Below the pieces are notes generated by a model. The model had not been told where the DNA came from. It ran no database searches and saw only the letters and a list, made by a program, of their open reading frames with translations. Shown in pieces: positions 7,379 through 15,518 of a DNA stretch of 39,126 nucleotides. A program made the translations under genes and the position numbers. The DNA comes from Pseudoalteromonas sp. XMcav2-N (GTDB lineage Bacteria; Pseudomonadota; Gammaproteobacteria; Enterobacterales; Alteromonadaceae), in contig NZ_JAMXSF010000028.1 in NCBI RefSeq assembly GCF_024124545.1, positions 1-39,126 on the forward strand. Direction: 5' to 3'. The stretch's first letter is position 1; each line of letters starts with the position of its first letter.

Positions 7379-9802
7379 ATGTCTGATAATTACGATTCAT
7401 CGAGTATTAAAGTACTGAAGGGATTGGATGCGGTAAGGAAGCGTCCGGGAATGTATATCGGGGACACTGATGATGGTACTGGACTACATCACATGGTCTT
7501 CGAAGTCGTCGATAACTCCATCGACGAAGCGTTAGCAGGACACTGTGACGATATTTTCGTTACCATCCATACTGATGGTTCCGTGTCAGTTCGAGACAAT
7601 GGCCGTGGTATCCCAACGGAACTACACCCTGAAGAAGGGGTGTCTGCGGCTGAAGTCATCATGACCGTACTGCACGCAGGCGGTAAATTTGATGATAATT
7701 CATATAAGGTATCAGGTGGCCTACACGGCGTAGGTGTTTCTGTTGTTAACGCACTTTCAGAAAAACTACAACTAACAATTCGTCGCGATGGCAAAGTGCA
7801 TCAGCAGAAATACACTATGGGTGTACCAGATGCACCATTGGGTGTGATTGGTGAAGCTGAAAGTAGCGGAACTGAACTGAGGTTCTGGCCAAGTGCGGAG
7901 ACTTTCTCTGATACAAACTTCCATTACGATATCTTGGCAAAACGCCTGCGCGAACTTTCTTTCCTGAACTCTGGTGTGAGCATTATTCTCAATGATGAGC
8001 GTGAAGAAAATAAGCAAGACCATTTCAAATATGAAGGTGGTATTCAGGCATTTGTTGAATATCTGAACCGCAAAAAAACGCCAGTTCATCAAAATGTATT
8101 CAATTTCACTTCAGAACGTGAAGACGGCATTAGTGTAGAAGTATCCATGCAGTGGAATGATGGATTCCAGGAAAATATTTACTGTTTTACTAACAACATT
8201 CCTCAGCGCGATGGCGGTACACACTTAGCGGGCTTCCGTAGTGCCCTGACTCGTACGCTCAACAACTACATGGAAAAAGAAGGCTTTAACAAGAAAGCGA
8301 AAACAGCAAGCAATGCGACAGGTGATGATGCGCGTGAAGGCTTAACTGCGGTAGTGAGTGTTAAAGTACCTGATCCAAAATTTTCATCTCAGACAAAAGA
8401 CAAGCTTGTCTCAAGTGAGGTGAAAGGCGCAGTTGAACAAGCAATGGCTGAAAAACTAACAGAGTATCTACTAGAAAACCCGGGTGATGCTAAAACAGTT
8501 GTAAGCAAAATTATTGATGCGGCACGTGCTCGTGAAGCTGCACGTAAAGCGCGTGAAATGACACGCCGTAAAGGCGCCATGGACTTAGCTGGTCTGCCTG
8601 GCAAACTTGCTGACTGTCAGGAACGCGATCCGGCTGAATCTGAACTCTACATCGTGGAGGGTGACTCAGCGGGCGGATCGGCCAAACAGGGCCGTAACCG
8701 TAAGAATCAGGCTATTTTGCCATTGAAAGGTAAAATCCTGAACGTTGAAAAGGCACGTTTTGATAAGATGCTGTCTTCGCAGGAAGTTGCCACGCTAATC
8801 ACGGCGCTGGGCTGCGGTATTGGCCGTGACGAATACGATCCGGAAAAACTGCGTTATCACCGCATTATTATTATGACCGATGCGGACGTCGACGGCTCGC
8901 ACATTCGTACGCTGCTGTTGACCTTCTTCTATCGTCAAATGCCTGAGATCATCGAACGCGGTTATGTCTACATTGCACAGCCACCACTGTATAAAGTGAA
9001 AAAAGGCAAGCAAGAACGTTACATTAAAGATGACCCTGCACTAACTGATTACCTGACCACCCTGGCACTAGACGGCGCGAGCATCTATACAAGTGAAGGC
9101 GCAGAGGCCATCTCAGGTAACCGCCTGGAAAACATGGTGCATGATTATCAGAAAACTCTGAAAGTCATCGACCGTCTGACACGTAAATATCCGCGCGCGA
9201 TGATGTCTCGTCTCTTATATCAGAATGAGCTGAGTGAAGCAGATCTGAGTGATGAAACTAAGGTGACAGAGTGGATACAAACGTTTGTCGCTGACTTGGA
9301 CAAGTATGATGAAGATGCCACTATCTACAGCGCTGAAGTGAGCTACGATGATGAGCGTCATATGTACTATCCAGTGGTCAATATCCGCCAGCACGGCGTA
9401 GATAAAGCCTATACGCTGAACTATGACTTCATTACCTCGAAAGACTATGCGCGTATTGTGAATACAGGTAAGGCCGTAGCTAATCTAATCAGCGAAGGTG
9501 GTTATGTACAACGGGGTGAAAAGACCCATCCTGTAGAAACATTCGCTGAGTCACTGGACTGGTTGATTGCAGAGTCGAAGCGTGGCTTGTATACACAACG
9601 CTACAAAGGATTGGGTGAGATGAACCCTGATCAGTTGTGGGAAACCACCATGGATCCTGCGGCACGTCGTATGTTACGAGTGACTATTGAAGATGCCATT
9701 GCGGCCGACCAATTGTTTGCAACCCTGATGGGTGATCAGGTTGAGCCTCGCCGCGATTTCATCGAGCAAAATGCGCTACGTGTTGTGAACTTGGATGTAT
9801 AA
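7379..9802 (+). CDS. gyrB: DNA gyrase subunit B
   Basis: GyrB is the ATPase subunit of gyrase, which with GyrA introduces negative supercoils. The GHKL ATPase domain begins SSIKVLKGLDAVRKRPGMYI and contains EVVDNSIDEALAG. The Toprim domain has EGDSAGGSAKQGRNR near residue 427 and the metal-binding DADVDGSH near 500. The ~165-residue insertion of Gram-negative GyrB is present, giving 807 residues. I chose the ATG at 7379 because MSDNYDSSSIKVLKG aligns with known GyrB starts; a TTG 12 bases earlier would directly follow the recF stop and is unlikely. It is the last gene of the dnaA-dnaN-recF-gyrB group. Confidence 0.99.
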   Translation: MSDNYDSSSIKVLKGLDAVRKRPGMYIGDTDDGTGLHHMVFEVVDNSIDEALAGHCDDIFVTIHTDGSVSVRDNGRGIPTELHPEEGVSAAEVIMTVLHAGGKFDDNSYKVSGGLHGVGVSVVNALSEKLQLTIRRDGKVHQQKYTMGVPDAPLGVIGEAESSGTELRFWPSAETFSDTNFHYDILAKRLRELSFLNSGVSIILNDEREENKQDHFKYEGGIQAFVEYLNRKKTPVHQNVFNFTSEREDGISVEVSMQWNDGFQENIYCFTNNIPQRDGGTHLAGFRSALTRTLNNYMEKEGFNKKAKTASNATGDDAREGLTAVVSVKVPDPKFSSQTKDKLVSSEVKGAVEQAMAEKLTEYLLENPGDAKTVVSKIIDAARAREAARKAREMTRRKGAMDLAGLPGKLADCQERDPAESELYIVEGDSAGGSAKQGRNRKNQAILPLKGKILNVEKARFDKMLSSQEVATLITALGCGIGRDEYDPEKLRYHRIIIMTDADVDGSHIRTLLLTFFYRQMPEIIERGYVYIAQPPLYKVKKGKQERYIKDDPALTDYLTTLALDGASIYTSEGAEAISGNRLENMVHDYQKTLKVIDRLTRKYPRAMMSRLLYQNELSEADLSDETKVTEWIQTFVADLDKYDEDATIYSAEVSYDDERHMYYPVVNIRQHGVDKAYTLNYDFITSKDYARIVNTGKAVANLISEGGYVQRGEKTHPVETFAESLDWLIAESKRGLYTQRYKGLGEMNPDQLWETTMDPAARRMLRVTIEDAIAADQLFATLMGDQVEPRRDFIEQNALRVVNLDV

Positions 9803-9864
9803 ACAAGTGTGTGTGAGTTCTCATCATTGATGATATAGATTCTCACAATTCATGACACTCGACA

Positions 9865-9894
9865 AAAAGCCACCTCTCACAGGGTGGCTTTTTT
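9865..9894 (+). terminator. Rho-independent terminator after gyrB
   Basis: AAAAGCCACC (9865-9874) pairs with GGTGGCTTTT (9883-9892), followed by more T. It ends the dnaA-dnaN-recF-gyrB transcript 62 bases past the gyrB stop. Confidence 0.9.
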
Positions 9895-10004
9895 ACGTTT
9901 TGGGGTGAACATTGTGAGTTAAGGAGAGAAGTTCAGCTTCTCCAGCCCGGCCTTATTCTAATATAGGTGAGCGGTATTTTTACACGCTTTTTTAGTGATA
10001 ACGC

Positions 10005-10033
10005 TTAAAACAGCGCGGCGCTCGCGGTATACT
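10005..10033 (+). promoter_or_regulatory. Candidate promoter of glyQS
   Basis: TTAAAA and TATACT are 17 bases apart, upstream of glyQ. A leader inverted repeat follows (CCCGAT 10059-10064 with ATCGGG 10088-10093). The remainder of the 9803-10123 gap holds the gyrB terminator and a GTGTGAG/CTCACA pair (about 9809-9845) of unknown meaning. Confidence 0.4.
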
Positions 10034-10123
10034 GAGCATAATTTTCAGACATAATTAGCCCGATACTTTGCGGTCTTTATTGAGCAAATCGGGTTCCATG
10101 TACCATACAAAAATAAGCCAACT

Positions 10124-11023
10124 ATGCAAAAATACGATATCAAAACCTTCCAAGGGTTGATCCTGGCTTTACAGGACTATTGGGCACAGCAAGGCTGTGT
10201 GATCGCGCAGCCACTGGATATGGAAGTGGGTGCGGGGACGTTCCATCCGCTGACTTTCCTCAAGTCGATTGGCCCGGAGCCAATGTCGAGCGCGTATGTA
10301 CAACCTTGTCGTCGCCCGACTGATGGTCGTTACGGTGAAAACCCAAACCGCCTGCAGCACTACTATCAATTCCAGGTGGTATTGAAGCCGTCACCTGAAA
10401 ACATTCAGGAGCTGTATCTGGGATCACTGGAAGCACTTGGCATCGATACCCTGACTCATGAAGTGCGTTTCGTTGAAGATAACTGGGAATCACCAACTCT
10501 GGGTGCCTGGGGTCTGGGTTGGGAAGTCTGGCTCAATGGTATGGAAGTGACTCAGTTTACATATTTCCAGCAAGTCGGTGGCCTGGAGTGTTCGCCGGTT
10601 ACGGGTGAAATCACTTATGGTTTAGAGCGACTTGCAATGTATATACAAGGTGTGGACAGCATCTATGACTTGGTCTGGACTGATGGTCCTATGGGTCGTG
10701 TGACTTATGGTGACGTGTTCCATCAGAACGAAGTCGAGCAGTCGACTTATAACTTTGAACATGCGGATGTCGACGCTTTGTTTAAGCAGTTCGACCAGTG
10801 CGAACTGGAAAGTCAGAAGCTGATCGAAGCGGGACTGCCATTGCCAGCCTATGAGCAGGTGATGAAGGCATCACATGCATTCAACCTGTTGGATGCCCGT
10901 CATGCGATTTCTGTGACAGAACGTCAGCGTTATATTTTACGTGTGCGTGCACTGTCTAAGGCCTGTGCTCAGGCTTACTATGAGGCCCGTGAGGCACTCG
11001 GATTCCCGCTTTGTAAGGATTAA
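10124..11023 (+). CDS. glyQ: Glycyl-tRNA synthetase alpha subunit
   Basis: GlyQ is the catalytic subunit of the alpha2beta2 bacterial glycyl-tRNA synthetase, which activates glycine and charges tRNA-Gly. The 299-residue protein has the typical opening TFQGLILALQDYWAQQGCVI, the class II motif 2 region PCRRPTDGRYGENPNRLQHY, and the motif 3 region EITYGLERLAMYIQGV. The length matches the family (E. coli 303). glyS follows after 2 bases, so the two subunits are co-translated. Nothing unusual was seen. Confidence 0.99.
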   Translation: MQKYDIKTFQGLILALQDYWAQQGCVIAQPLDMEVGAGTFHPLTFLKSIGPEPMSSAYVQPCRRPTDGRYGENPNRLQHYYQFQVVLKPSPENIQELYLGSLEALGIDTLTHEVRFVEDNWESPTLGAWGLGWEVWLNGMEVTQFTYFQQVGGLECSPVTGEITYGLERLAMYIQGVDSIYDLVWTDGPMGRVTYGDVFHQNEVEQSTYNFEHADVDALFKQFDQCELESQKLIEAGLPLPAYEQVMKASHAFNLLDARHAISVTERQRYILRVRALSKACAQAYYEAREALGFPLCKD

Positions 11024-11025
11024 TC

Positions 11026-13095
11026 ATGACCACAGAAAATCTACTCGTTGAAATTGGTACTGAAGAGTTACCACCAAAAGCCTTACGCAAGCTGGCAGAA
11101 TCATTTGCCGAAAATATGCAGGCTGAACTGACAGGGCTTGAGCTGACATTTGAAGATATAAGCTGGTACGCGTCACCACGCCGTCTGGGTTTAAAAGTAA
11201 TTAGCCTGCAAACTCAGCAACAGGACAAAGTGGTTGAGAAGCGCGGTCCGGCAACGAAAGCAGCGTTCGATGCTGACGGCAATCCGACTAAAGCTGCGAT
11301 GGGCTGGGCACGTGGTTGTGGTATTGAAGTATCAGAAGCCGAGACACTGGAAACCGACAAAGGTGCCTGGTTGTTACATCGCGCAACCGTAGCGGGTCAG
11401 CAGGCCAGTGCTTTGTTGTCTGATACCATTGCCAAATCATTAGCAAAACTACCTATCCCAAAACCCATGCGCTGGGGTGCTAACAAAACACAATTTATTC
11501 GCCCGGTACACACCGTCGCTGCGTTACTTGGCAGTGAAGTTGTAACAGGCGAAGTATTAGGTAAAGCCATTTCAAACCAACTTCAGGGTCACCGCTTTCA
11601 CCATCCTGAGCGGGTGAGTATTAATCACGCTGATGAAGCATTTGAGACCCTGAAAGGGGCGTATGTCATTGCCGACTACGAAGCACGTAAAGCGCTTATT
11701 CGTGAACAGATCAATGCAGAGGCTGACAAACTGGGCGCGGTTGTGGCGATGGATGAAGACCTGCTGGAAGAAGTGACTGCCCTGGTTGAGTGGCCAGTCA
11801 CTTTGGTGGCGTCGTTTGAGGAAGAATTCCTGTCGGTTCCTGCGGAAGCGTTGATCTACACGATGAAAGACGATCAGAAATACTTCCCGCTACTGGATAA
11901 AGCGGGCAAGCTGATCAACAAGTTCCTGTTTGTCTCAAACATTGAAAGTAAAGACCCGAGTGTTGTTATTTCAGGTAACGAGAAAGTGGTTCGTCCGCGT
12001 CTGGCGGATGCGCAGTTCTTCTTTGAGACAGATAAGAAGAAAACCCTGGAGAGCCGGCTGGAGTCTCTGGGCACAGTCTTGTTCCAAAAACAGCTGGGCA
12101 CATTAAAAGACAAGTCCGAGCGTATTGCTGCTTTGGCTGGCTTTATTGCTGAGCAATTGGGTGCCGATAAAGCACTGGCTGAGCGCGCAGGCTTGTTGAG
12201 TAAAACGGATCTGATGACTGAAATGGTCATGGAGTTCACCGATGTGCAGGGCGTGATGGGCATGCACTATGCGCGCATCGACGGTGAAGCGGAAGAGGTT
12301 GCTGTTGCACAGAATGAGCAATATATGCCGCGCTTCGCGGGGGATGCCTTGCCGTCAAACCCAATCAGTTGTGCCGTGGCACTGGCAGACAAGTTCGATA
12401 CCCTGGTTGGGATCTTTGGCATTGGCCAAATCCCCAAAGGTGATAAAGACCCGTTTGCACTGCGCCGTGCTGCCATTGGTGCACTACGTATCATGGTTGA
12501 AAAAGAACTCGAGCTGGACATTCATGCGCTGGTAGAAAAATCTCGTACACTGTTCGGCGACAAACTGAGCAACGATAATGTTGGTGAAGATGTGTTTGAG
12601 TTTATGCTGGGCCGTTTCCGTGCCTGGTATCAGGATGAGGGGATCGCTGTTGATGTGATCCAGGCTGTACTGGCGCGTCGTCCTTCTCAGCCGGTTGATT
12701 TTGACCGCCGTGTGAAAGCGGTAAGCCATTTCAGAACGTTAGATCAGGCAGAAGCGTTGGCCGCAGCAAATAAGCGCGTTAACAATATTCTCGCGAAAAA
12801 CAATGTGACCAGCGACGCTGAAATCAATACGGCGTTGTTGTCAGAAGCAGCTGAGCAGCAACTGGCGAAAGAAGTGGCTGCGCTGACTGCCGAACTGGCT
12901 CCAGTCTATGCACAAGGTGACTATCAGCAAGCGCTGACGCGTTTGGCAAGTCTGCGTGAAGCGGTAGATAACTTCTTTGATAATGTCATGGTAATGGCTG
13001 ATGATGAAGCGGTTAAACAAAACCGCCTCGCACTGCTTAGCCAGCTGAGCCGTTTGTTCCTCAATACGGCGGACATCTCTGTCTTACAAAACTAA
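11026..13095 (+). CDS. glyS: Glycyl-tRNA synthetase beta subunit
   Basis: GlyS is the tRNA-recognising partner of GlyQ. The 689 residues match E. coli length exactly. Family stretches include ENLLVEIGTEELPPKALRKL at the N-terminus, KPMRWGANKTQFIRPVHT near 145, and the HD-like region SKTDLMTEMVMEFTDVQGVM near 390, followed by KGDKDPFALRRAAIG. The C-terminal DALR-type anticodon-binding part ends in FDNVMVMADDEAVKQNRLALL. It is directly coupled to glyQ and followed by a strong terminator. Confidence 0.99.
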   Translation: MTTENLLVEIGTEELPPKALRKLAESFAENMQAELTGLELTFEDISWYASPRRLGLKVISLQTQQQDKVVEKRGPATKAAFDADGNPTKAAMGWARGCGIEVSEAETLETDKGAWLLHRATVAGQQASALLSDTIAKSLAKLPIPKPMRWGANKTQFIRPVHTVAALLGSEVVTGEVLGKAISNQLQGHRFHHPERVSINHADEAFETLKGAYVIADYEARKALIREQINAEADKLGAVVAMDEDLLEEVTALVEWPVTLVASFEEEFLSVPAEALIYTMKDDQKYFPLLDKAGKLINKFLFVSNIESKDPSVVISGNEKVVRPRLADAQFFFETDKKKTLESRLESLGTVLFQKQLGTLKDKSERIAALAGFIAEQLGADKALAERAGLLSKTDLMTEMVMEFTDVQGVMGMHYARIDGEAEEVAVAQNEQYMPRFAGDALPSNPISCAVALADKFDTLVGIFGIGQIPKGDKDPFALRRAAIGALRIMVEKELELDIHALVEKSRTLFGDKLSNDNVGEDVFEFMLGRFRAWYQDEGIAVDVIQAVLARRPSQPVDFDRRVKAVSHFRTLDQAEALAAANKRVNNILAKNNVTSDAEINTALLSEAAEQQLAKEVAALTAELAPVYAQGDYQQALTRLASLREAVDNFFDNVMVMADDEAVKQNRLALLSQLSRLFLNTADISVLQN

Positions 13096-13113
13096 GGCAG
13101 CCAATCTTAAAAC

Positions 13114-13139
13114 AAGCCAGCATTCGTGCTGGCTTTTAT
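13114..13139 (+). terminator. Rho-independent terminator of glyQS
   Basis: AAGCCAGCA (13114-13122), the stable tetraloop TTCG and TGCTGGCTT (13127-13135) form a 9-bp stem, followed by TTATTTTT. It ends about 20 bases before the next gene. Confidence 0.93.
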
Positions 13140-13159
13140 TTTTGTGATCGGGATTAACA

Positions 13160-13618
13160 ATGAAACAGCATATCATTGCGTTAGTAATGGCATTGGGTTT
13201 AAGCGCCTGTTCGACGGCCCCACATCAGCCAGTGGATAGTTCCTCCGGGCAGACGACAACGAGCACTAATGCGTCTCTTGTAATGGACAGGCCGATGTAT
13301 TTACGTGGCGACTTTACTTTGTGGGATGCCGACGAAGTCTATCGGCTAACACAGACCCAGACGGGATTGTACAGTGTACGGGTGCGCTTTATGAGTCCGG
13401 GAAAAGTGTACGAATTTAAAGTTGCCGATGCGAAATGGACGCCGGGTTATAACTGCGGCTTTCGCTATGATGGCAAAGTGAGCCTGGGTAAACCGGTTAT
13501 CGCGGATTGTGACACTGTGTACAACTACTTTGGATTTATGCCCGACAGAAAGGGGTGGTATCGAATTTCGCTGGATTTAAGAGGCGCTACGCCACAGATC
13601 ATAGTGCAGCGTGATTAA
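13160..13618 (+). CDS. Lipoprotein with a possible carbohydrate-binding-like domain
   Basis: This is a 152-residue predicted outer-envelope lipoprotein. The signal peptide MKQHIIALVMALGLSAC has a lipobox LSAC with the lipidated cysteine at 17. After a short Ser/Thr linker, residues about 43-150 read MYLRGDFTLWDADEVYRL, then a YSVRVRF...GKVYEFKVADAKWTPGYNCG pattern. This resembles the immunoglobulin-like modules found at the N-terminus of pullulanases and amylases (RGxFNxW ... YEFKxAD). The resemblance is from memory, so glycan binding is only a suggestion. Two cysteines at about 99 and 116 (GYNCGF, IADCDT) could form a disulfide. It stands alone between the glyS terminator and a small peptide gene. 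Its stop codon overlaps a repeat remnant. Confidence 0.8.
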   Translation: MKQHIIALVMALGLSACSTAPHQPVDSSSGQTTTSTNASLVMDRPMYLRGDFTLWDADEVYRLTQTQTGLYSVRVRFMSPGKVYEFKVADAKWTPGYNCGFRYDGKVSLGKPVIADCDTVYNYFGFMPDRKGWYRISLDLRGATPQIIVQRD

Positions 13619-13637
13619 TACCAATTTCAGTTAATAT
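13618..13637 (+). repeat. Terminal fragment of the palindromic repeat
   Basis: The first 19 bases here, starting ATACCAATTTCAGTTAATA, differ at one position from the left end of the 162-bp palindromic element at 34625. Similarity stops after that. It starts on the last base of the lipoprotein stop codon. It may be a remnant of a decayed or deleted copy. Confidence 0.65.
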
Positions 13638-13746
13638 CGGGAAAGATAAATTTGTTGCGTAATTTATTTTGCTCGAATATTGAGCTTTTTTAATTGTTCT
13701 GTTATTGTTAATTCCGAGTTAAACAATATAAAAACAAGGAAATACA

Positions 13747-13908
13747 ATGAAAATCAAACTAAATAAAAAAGCGGTTAAACAACTTTCTGGCAAGCAAGTC
13801 CTGGCCGAGCAGGCAACACCGGCGATCAATGGTGGTAACCCGCAACAAGAATTAGCGACCTGGCATCGTGGTTGGATCTCTTGCGTCGAATGTCCAATTC
13901 TCGTGTAG
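13747..13908 (+). CDS. Putative RiPP (class I lanthipeptide-like) precursor, orphan
   Basis: This 53-codon gene has a good Shine-Dalgarno sequence (AAGGA, 6 bases before ATG) and ends directly before a hairpin terminator. The first 30 residues form a leader-like part: MKIKLNKKAVKQLSGK, then QVLAEQATPAINGG. A lysine-rich start with a KLNKK...L pattern and a TPxxxGG end is what I know from natural-product precursor peptides of the class I lanthipeptide-like type. The remaining 23 residues (from N31) would be the core, ending WISCVECPILV, with Ser45, Cys46 and Cys49 as candidate modification sites. No cyclase, dehydratase, peptidase or transporter gene is nearby, so any processing would act in trans. 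The identity of the modification, and even the RiPP assignment, is inference. Confidence 0.65.
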   Translation: MKIKLNKKAVKQLSGKQVLAEQATPAINGGNPQQELATWHRGWISCVECPILV

Positions 13909-13923
13909 TCCGGGAATTAAAAT

Positions 13924-13950
13924 AGCTGGTGGGGTTGTTGCACCAGCTTT
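13924..13950. terminator. Bidirectional terminator between the peptide gene and tusA
   Basis: AGCTGGTG (13924-13931) and CACCAGCT (13941-13948) form an 8-bp stem with a 9-base loop. Downstream T-rich DNA exists on both sides, though the runs are short. It serves the convergent peptide gene and tusA, whose stop is at 13955. Confidence 0.75.
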
Positions 13951-13954
13951 AGCG

Positions 13955-14194
13955 TTATTTCCCTTTCTTCACCAGATAGCGATAAGGGACGCTATCCACT
14001 TCTTTCGCCACCAGAGTATGATCCATAAACTCACAGAAACTGGGAATATCCCGTGTAGTAGACGGGTCGTCTGCCAGAATCAACAGGGTTTCACCCTCCT
14101 GCATTTTCCTCACCTTGCCACGGATCATCATCACGGGCTCAGGGCATCGTAAGCCAATCGCGTCGAGAGTGTGGTCAGTGTTGTCAAAGTTCAT
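13955..14194 (-). CDS. tusA: Sulfur carrier / sulfurtransferase TusA
   Basis: TusA accepts persulfide sulfur from IscS and passes it along the TusBCD-TusE relay to MnmA for 2-thiolation of tRNA wobble uridine. It also feeds other sulfur pathways. The 79-residue protein has the hallmark motif GLRCPEPVM with the persulfide cysteine at residue 17. The DDPST segment near 42 is also usual. The length matches E. coli (81). It is a single gene, convergent with the small peptide gene and separated from fadA by the fadBA terminator. Confidence 0.97.
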   Translation of the reverse strand: MNFDNTDHTLDAIGLRCPEPVMMIRGKVRKMQEGETLLILADDPSTTRDIPSFCEFMDHTLVAKEVDSVPYRYLVKKGK

Positions 14195-14274
14195 GGCGGT
14201 ACCCTTTAAAAAATAAAGCGCCTATTCTAGCGCGCCTGAAGTGACAAATAAATATGCAAGTTCAGATACCCGAT

Positions 14275-14311
14275 CACGAAAAAAGGCAAGCTACACGAAG
14301 CAGCTTGCCTT
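14275..14311 (-). terminator. Rho-independent terminator of fadBA
   Basis: On the minus strand AAGGCAAGCT, a 9-base loop and AGCTTGCCTT form a perfect 10-bp stem (14311-14283), followed by a T-run. It lies 37 bases past the fadA stop. Confidence 0.92.
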
Positions 14312-14347
14312 GGTCACCAAGTTAAATCTTAGGGAATGTCGTTTAGC

Positions 14348-15517
14348 TTAGTCTTCAACTCGCTCGAAAACGGTCGCAATGCCCTGACCGAGACCGATAC
14401 ACATGGTCGCCAGGCCATACTTTGCGCCTTTGTCTTCCATAATATGGATCAGAGAGGTACTGATCCGTGAGCCTGAACAGCCCAGCGGGTGACCCAGCGC
14501 AATGGCGCCGCCATTGAGGTTCACTTTCTCATCAGCCACATCCAGTAAGCCCAGATCTTTCAGTACCGGTAAAGACTGTGCAGCAAAGGCTTCGTTCAAC
14601 TCTGCCACATCAATGTCTTCAATGCTCAGGCCAGCTTGCTTTAGTGCCTTCTGGCTGGCAGGAACCGGACCATAACCCATGATGGACGGATCGCAACCTG
14701 CAACCGCCATCGACTTAACGCGTGCACGAATTGGCAGGCCCAGTTCTTTGGCCTTCGACTCACTCATGACCAGCATGGCTGATGCGCCATCAGACAGAGC
14801 CGATGACGTACCTGCGGTCACTGTGCCCGAAGCCGGGTTGAATACAGGGCGTAACTGGCTCAGGCCTTCCATGGTGGTTTCCGGACGGATCACTTCGTCG
14901 TGTTCAACCAGCACAGGCGCACCATCGGCATCATGACCTTCCATTGGTAAAATTTCACGCGCAAAACGGCCTTCAACCGTGGCTGCGTGGGCGCGCTGAT
15001 GTGAGCGTACCGCAAAGGCATCTTGTTGCTCACGGTTAATACCGTGCAGGGTGGCCAGGTATTCCGCAGTCAGACCCATCACACCCGCAGCTTGTGCAAC
15101 CGACGTCGACAGACCCGGGTGGAAGTCGTTGCCGTGCGTCATAGGGACGTGACCCATGTGTTCAACACCCCCGATCAGATAGGTGTCGCCAGCGCCCGTC
15201 ATAATTGCACGTGCCGCATCATGCAGTGCCTGCATAGATGAACCACATAAACGGTTGACCGTGACTGCTGGTACGGTGTGTGGAATGCCTGCCAGCAGGG
15301 CGGCATTACGGCCGACGTTAAAGCCTTGCTCCAGGGTTTGTTGTACACACCCCCAGTAAATGTCATCGATAGAATCCGGTGCCACTGCCGGATTGCGATC
15401 CAGCAGGCCTTTCATCAGGTGGGCACTGAGGTCTTCAGCACGTTTGTGTTTGAACACACCGCCCTTGGAGCGGCCCATCGGCGTACGAATACAATCTACG
15501 ATTACTGCCTGTTCCAT
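14348..15517 (-). CDS. fadA: 3-ketoacyl-CoA thiolase FadA
   Basis: FadA performs the last step of fatty-acid beta-oxidation, cleaving 3-ketoacyl-CoA with CoA to release acetyl-CoA, as the beta subunit of the FadB2A2 complex. The active-site cysteine is in VNRLCGSSMQALHD (Cys91). The other catalytic residues are the histidine in GGAIALGHPLGCSG (about 343) and the cysteine in ATMCIGLGQG (about 373). I chose the ATG at 15517 (389 residues) because MEQAVIVDCIRTPMGRSKGG aligns with the known N-terminus and a GGAGGG sequence precedes it. The frame stays open to 15568 inside fadB but without support. It starts 1 base after fadB. Confidence 0.98.
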   Translation of the reverse strand: MEQAVIVDCIRTPMGRSKGGVFKHKRAEDLSAHLMKGLLDRNPAVAPDSIDDIYWGCVQQTLEQGFNVGRNAALLAGIPHTVPAVTVNRLCGSSMQALHDAARAIMTGAGDTYLIGGVEHMGHVPMTHGNDFHPGLSTSVAQAAGVMGLTAEYLATLHGINREQQDAFAVRSHQRAHAATVEGRFAREILPMEGHDADGAPVLVEHDEVIRPETTMEGLSQLRPVFNPASGTVTAGTSSALSDGASAMLVMSESKAKELGLPIRARVKSMAVAGCDPSIMGYGPVPASQKALKQAGLSIEDIDVAELNEAFAAQSLPVLKDLGLLDVADEKVNLNGGAIALGHPLGCSGSRISTSLIHIMEDKGAKYGLATMCIGLGQGIATVFERVED

Positions 15518-15518
15518 G

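Noticed and set aside
9895..10123. A T-box or riboswitch in the glyQS leader
   Set aside because: T-boxes are largely confined to Gram-positive groups, and no T-box sequence or glycine-aptamer-like core was visible; only a simple inverted repeat is present.
13868..14152. A 94-codon plus-strand open frame over the peptide-gene end and tusA
   Set aside because: It crosses a terminator and runs antisense to tusA, so it is a chance frame.
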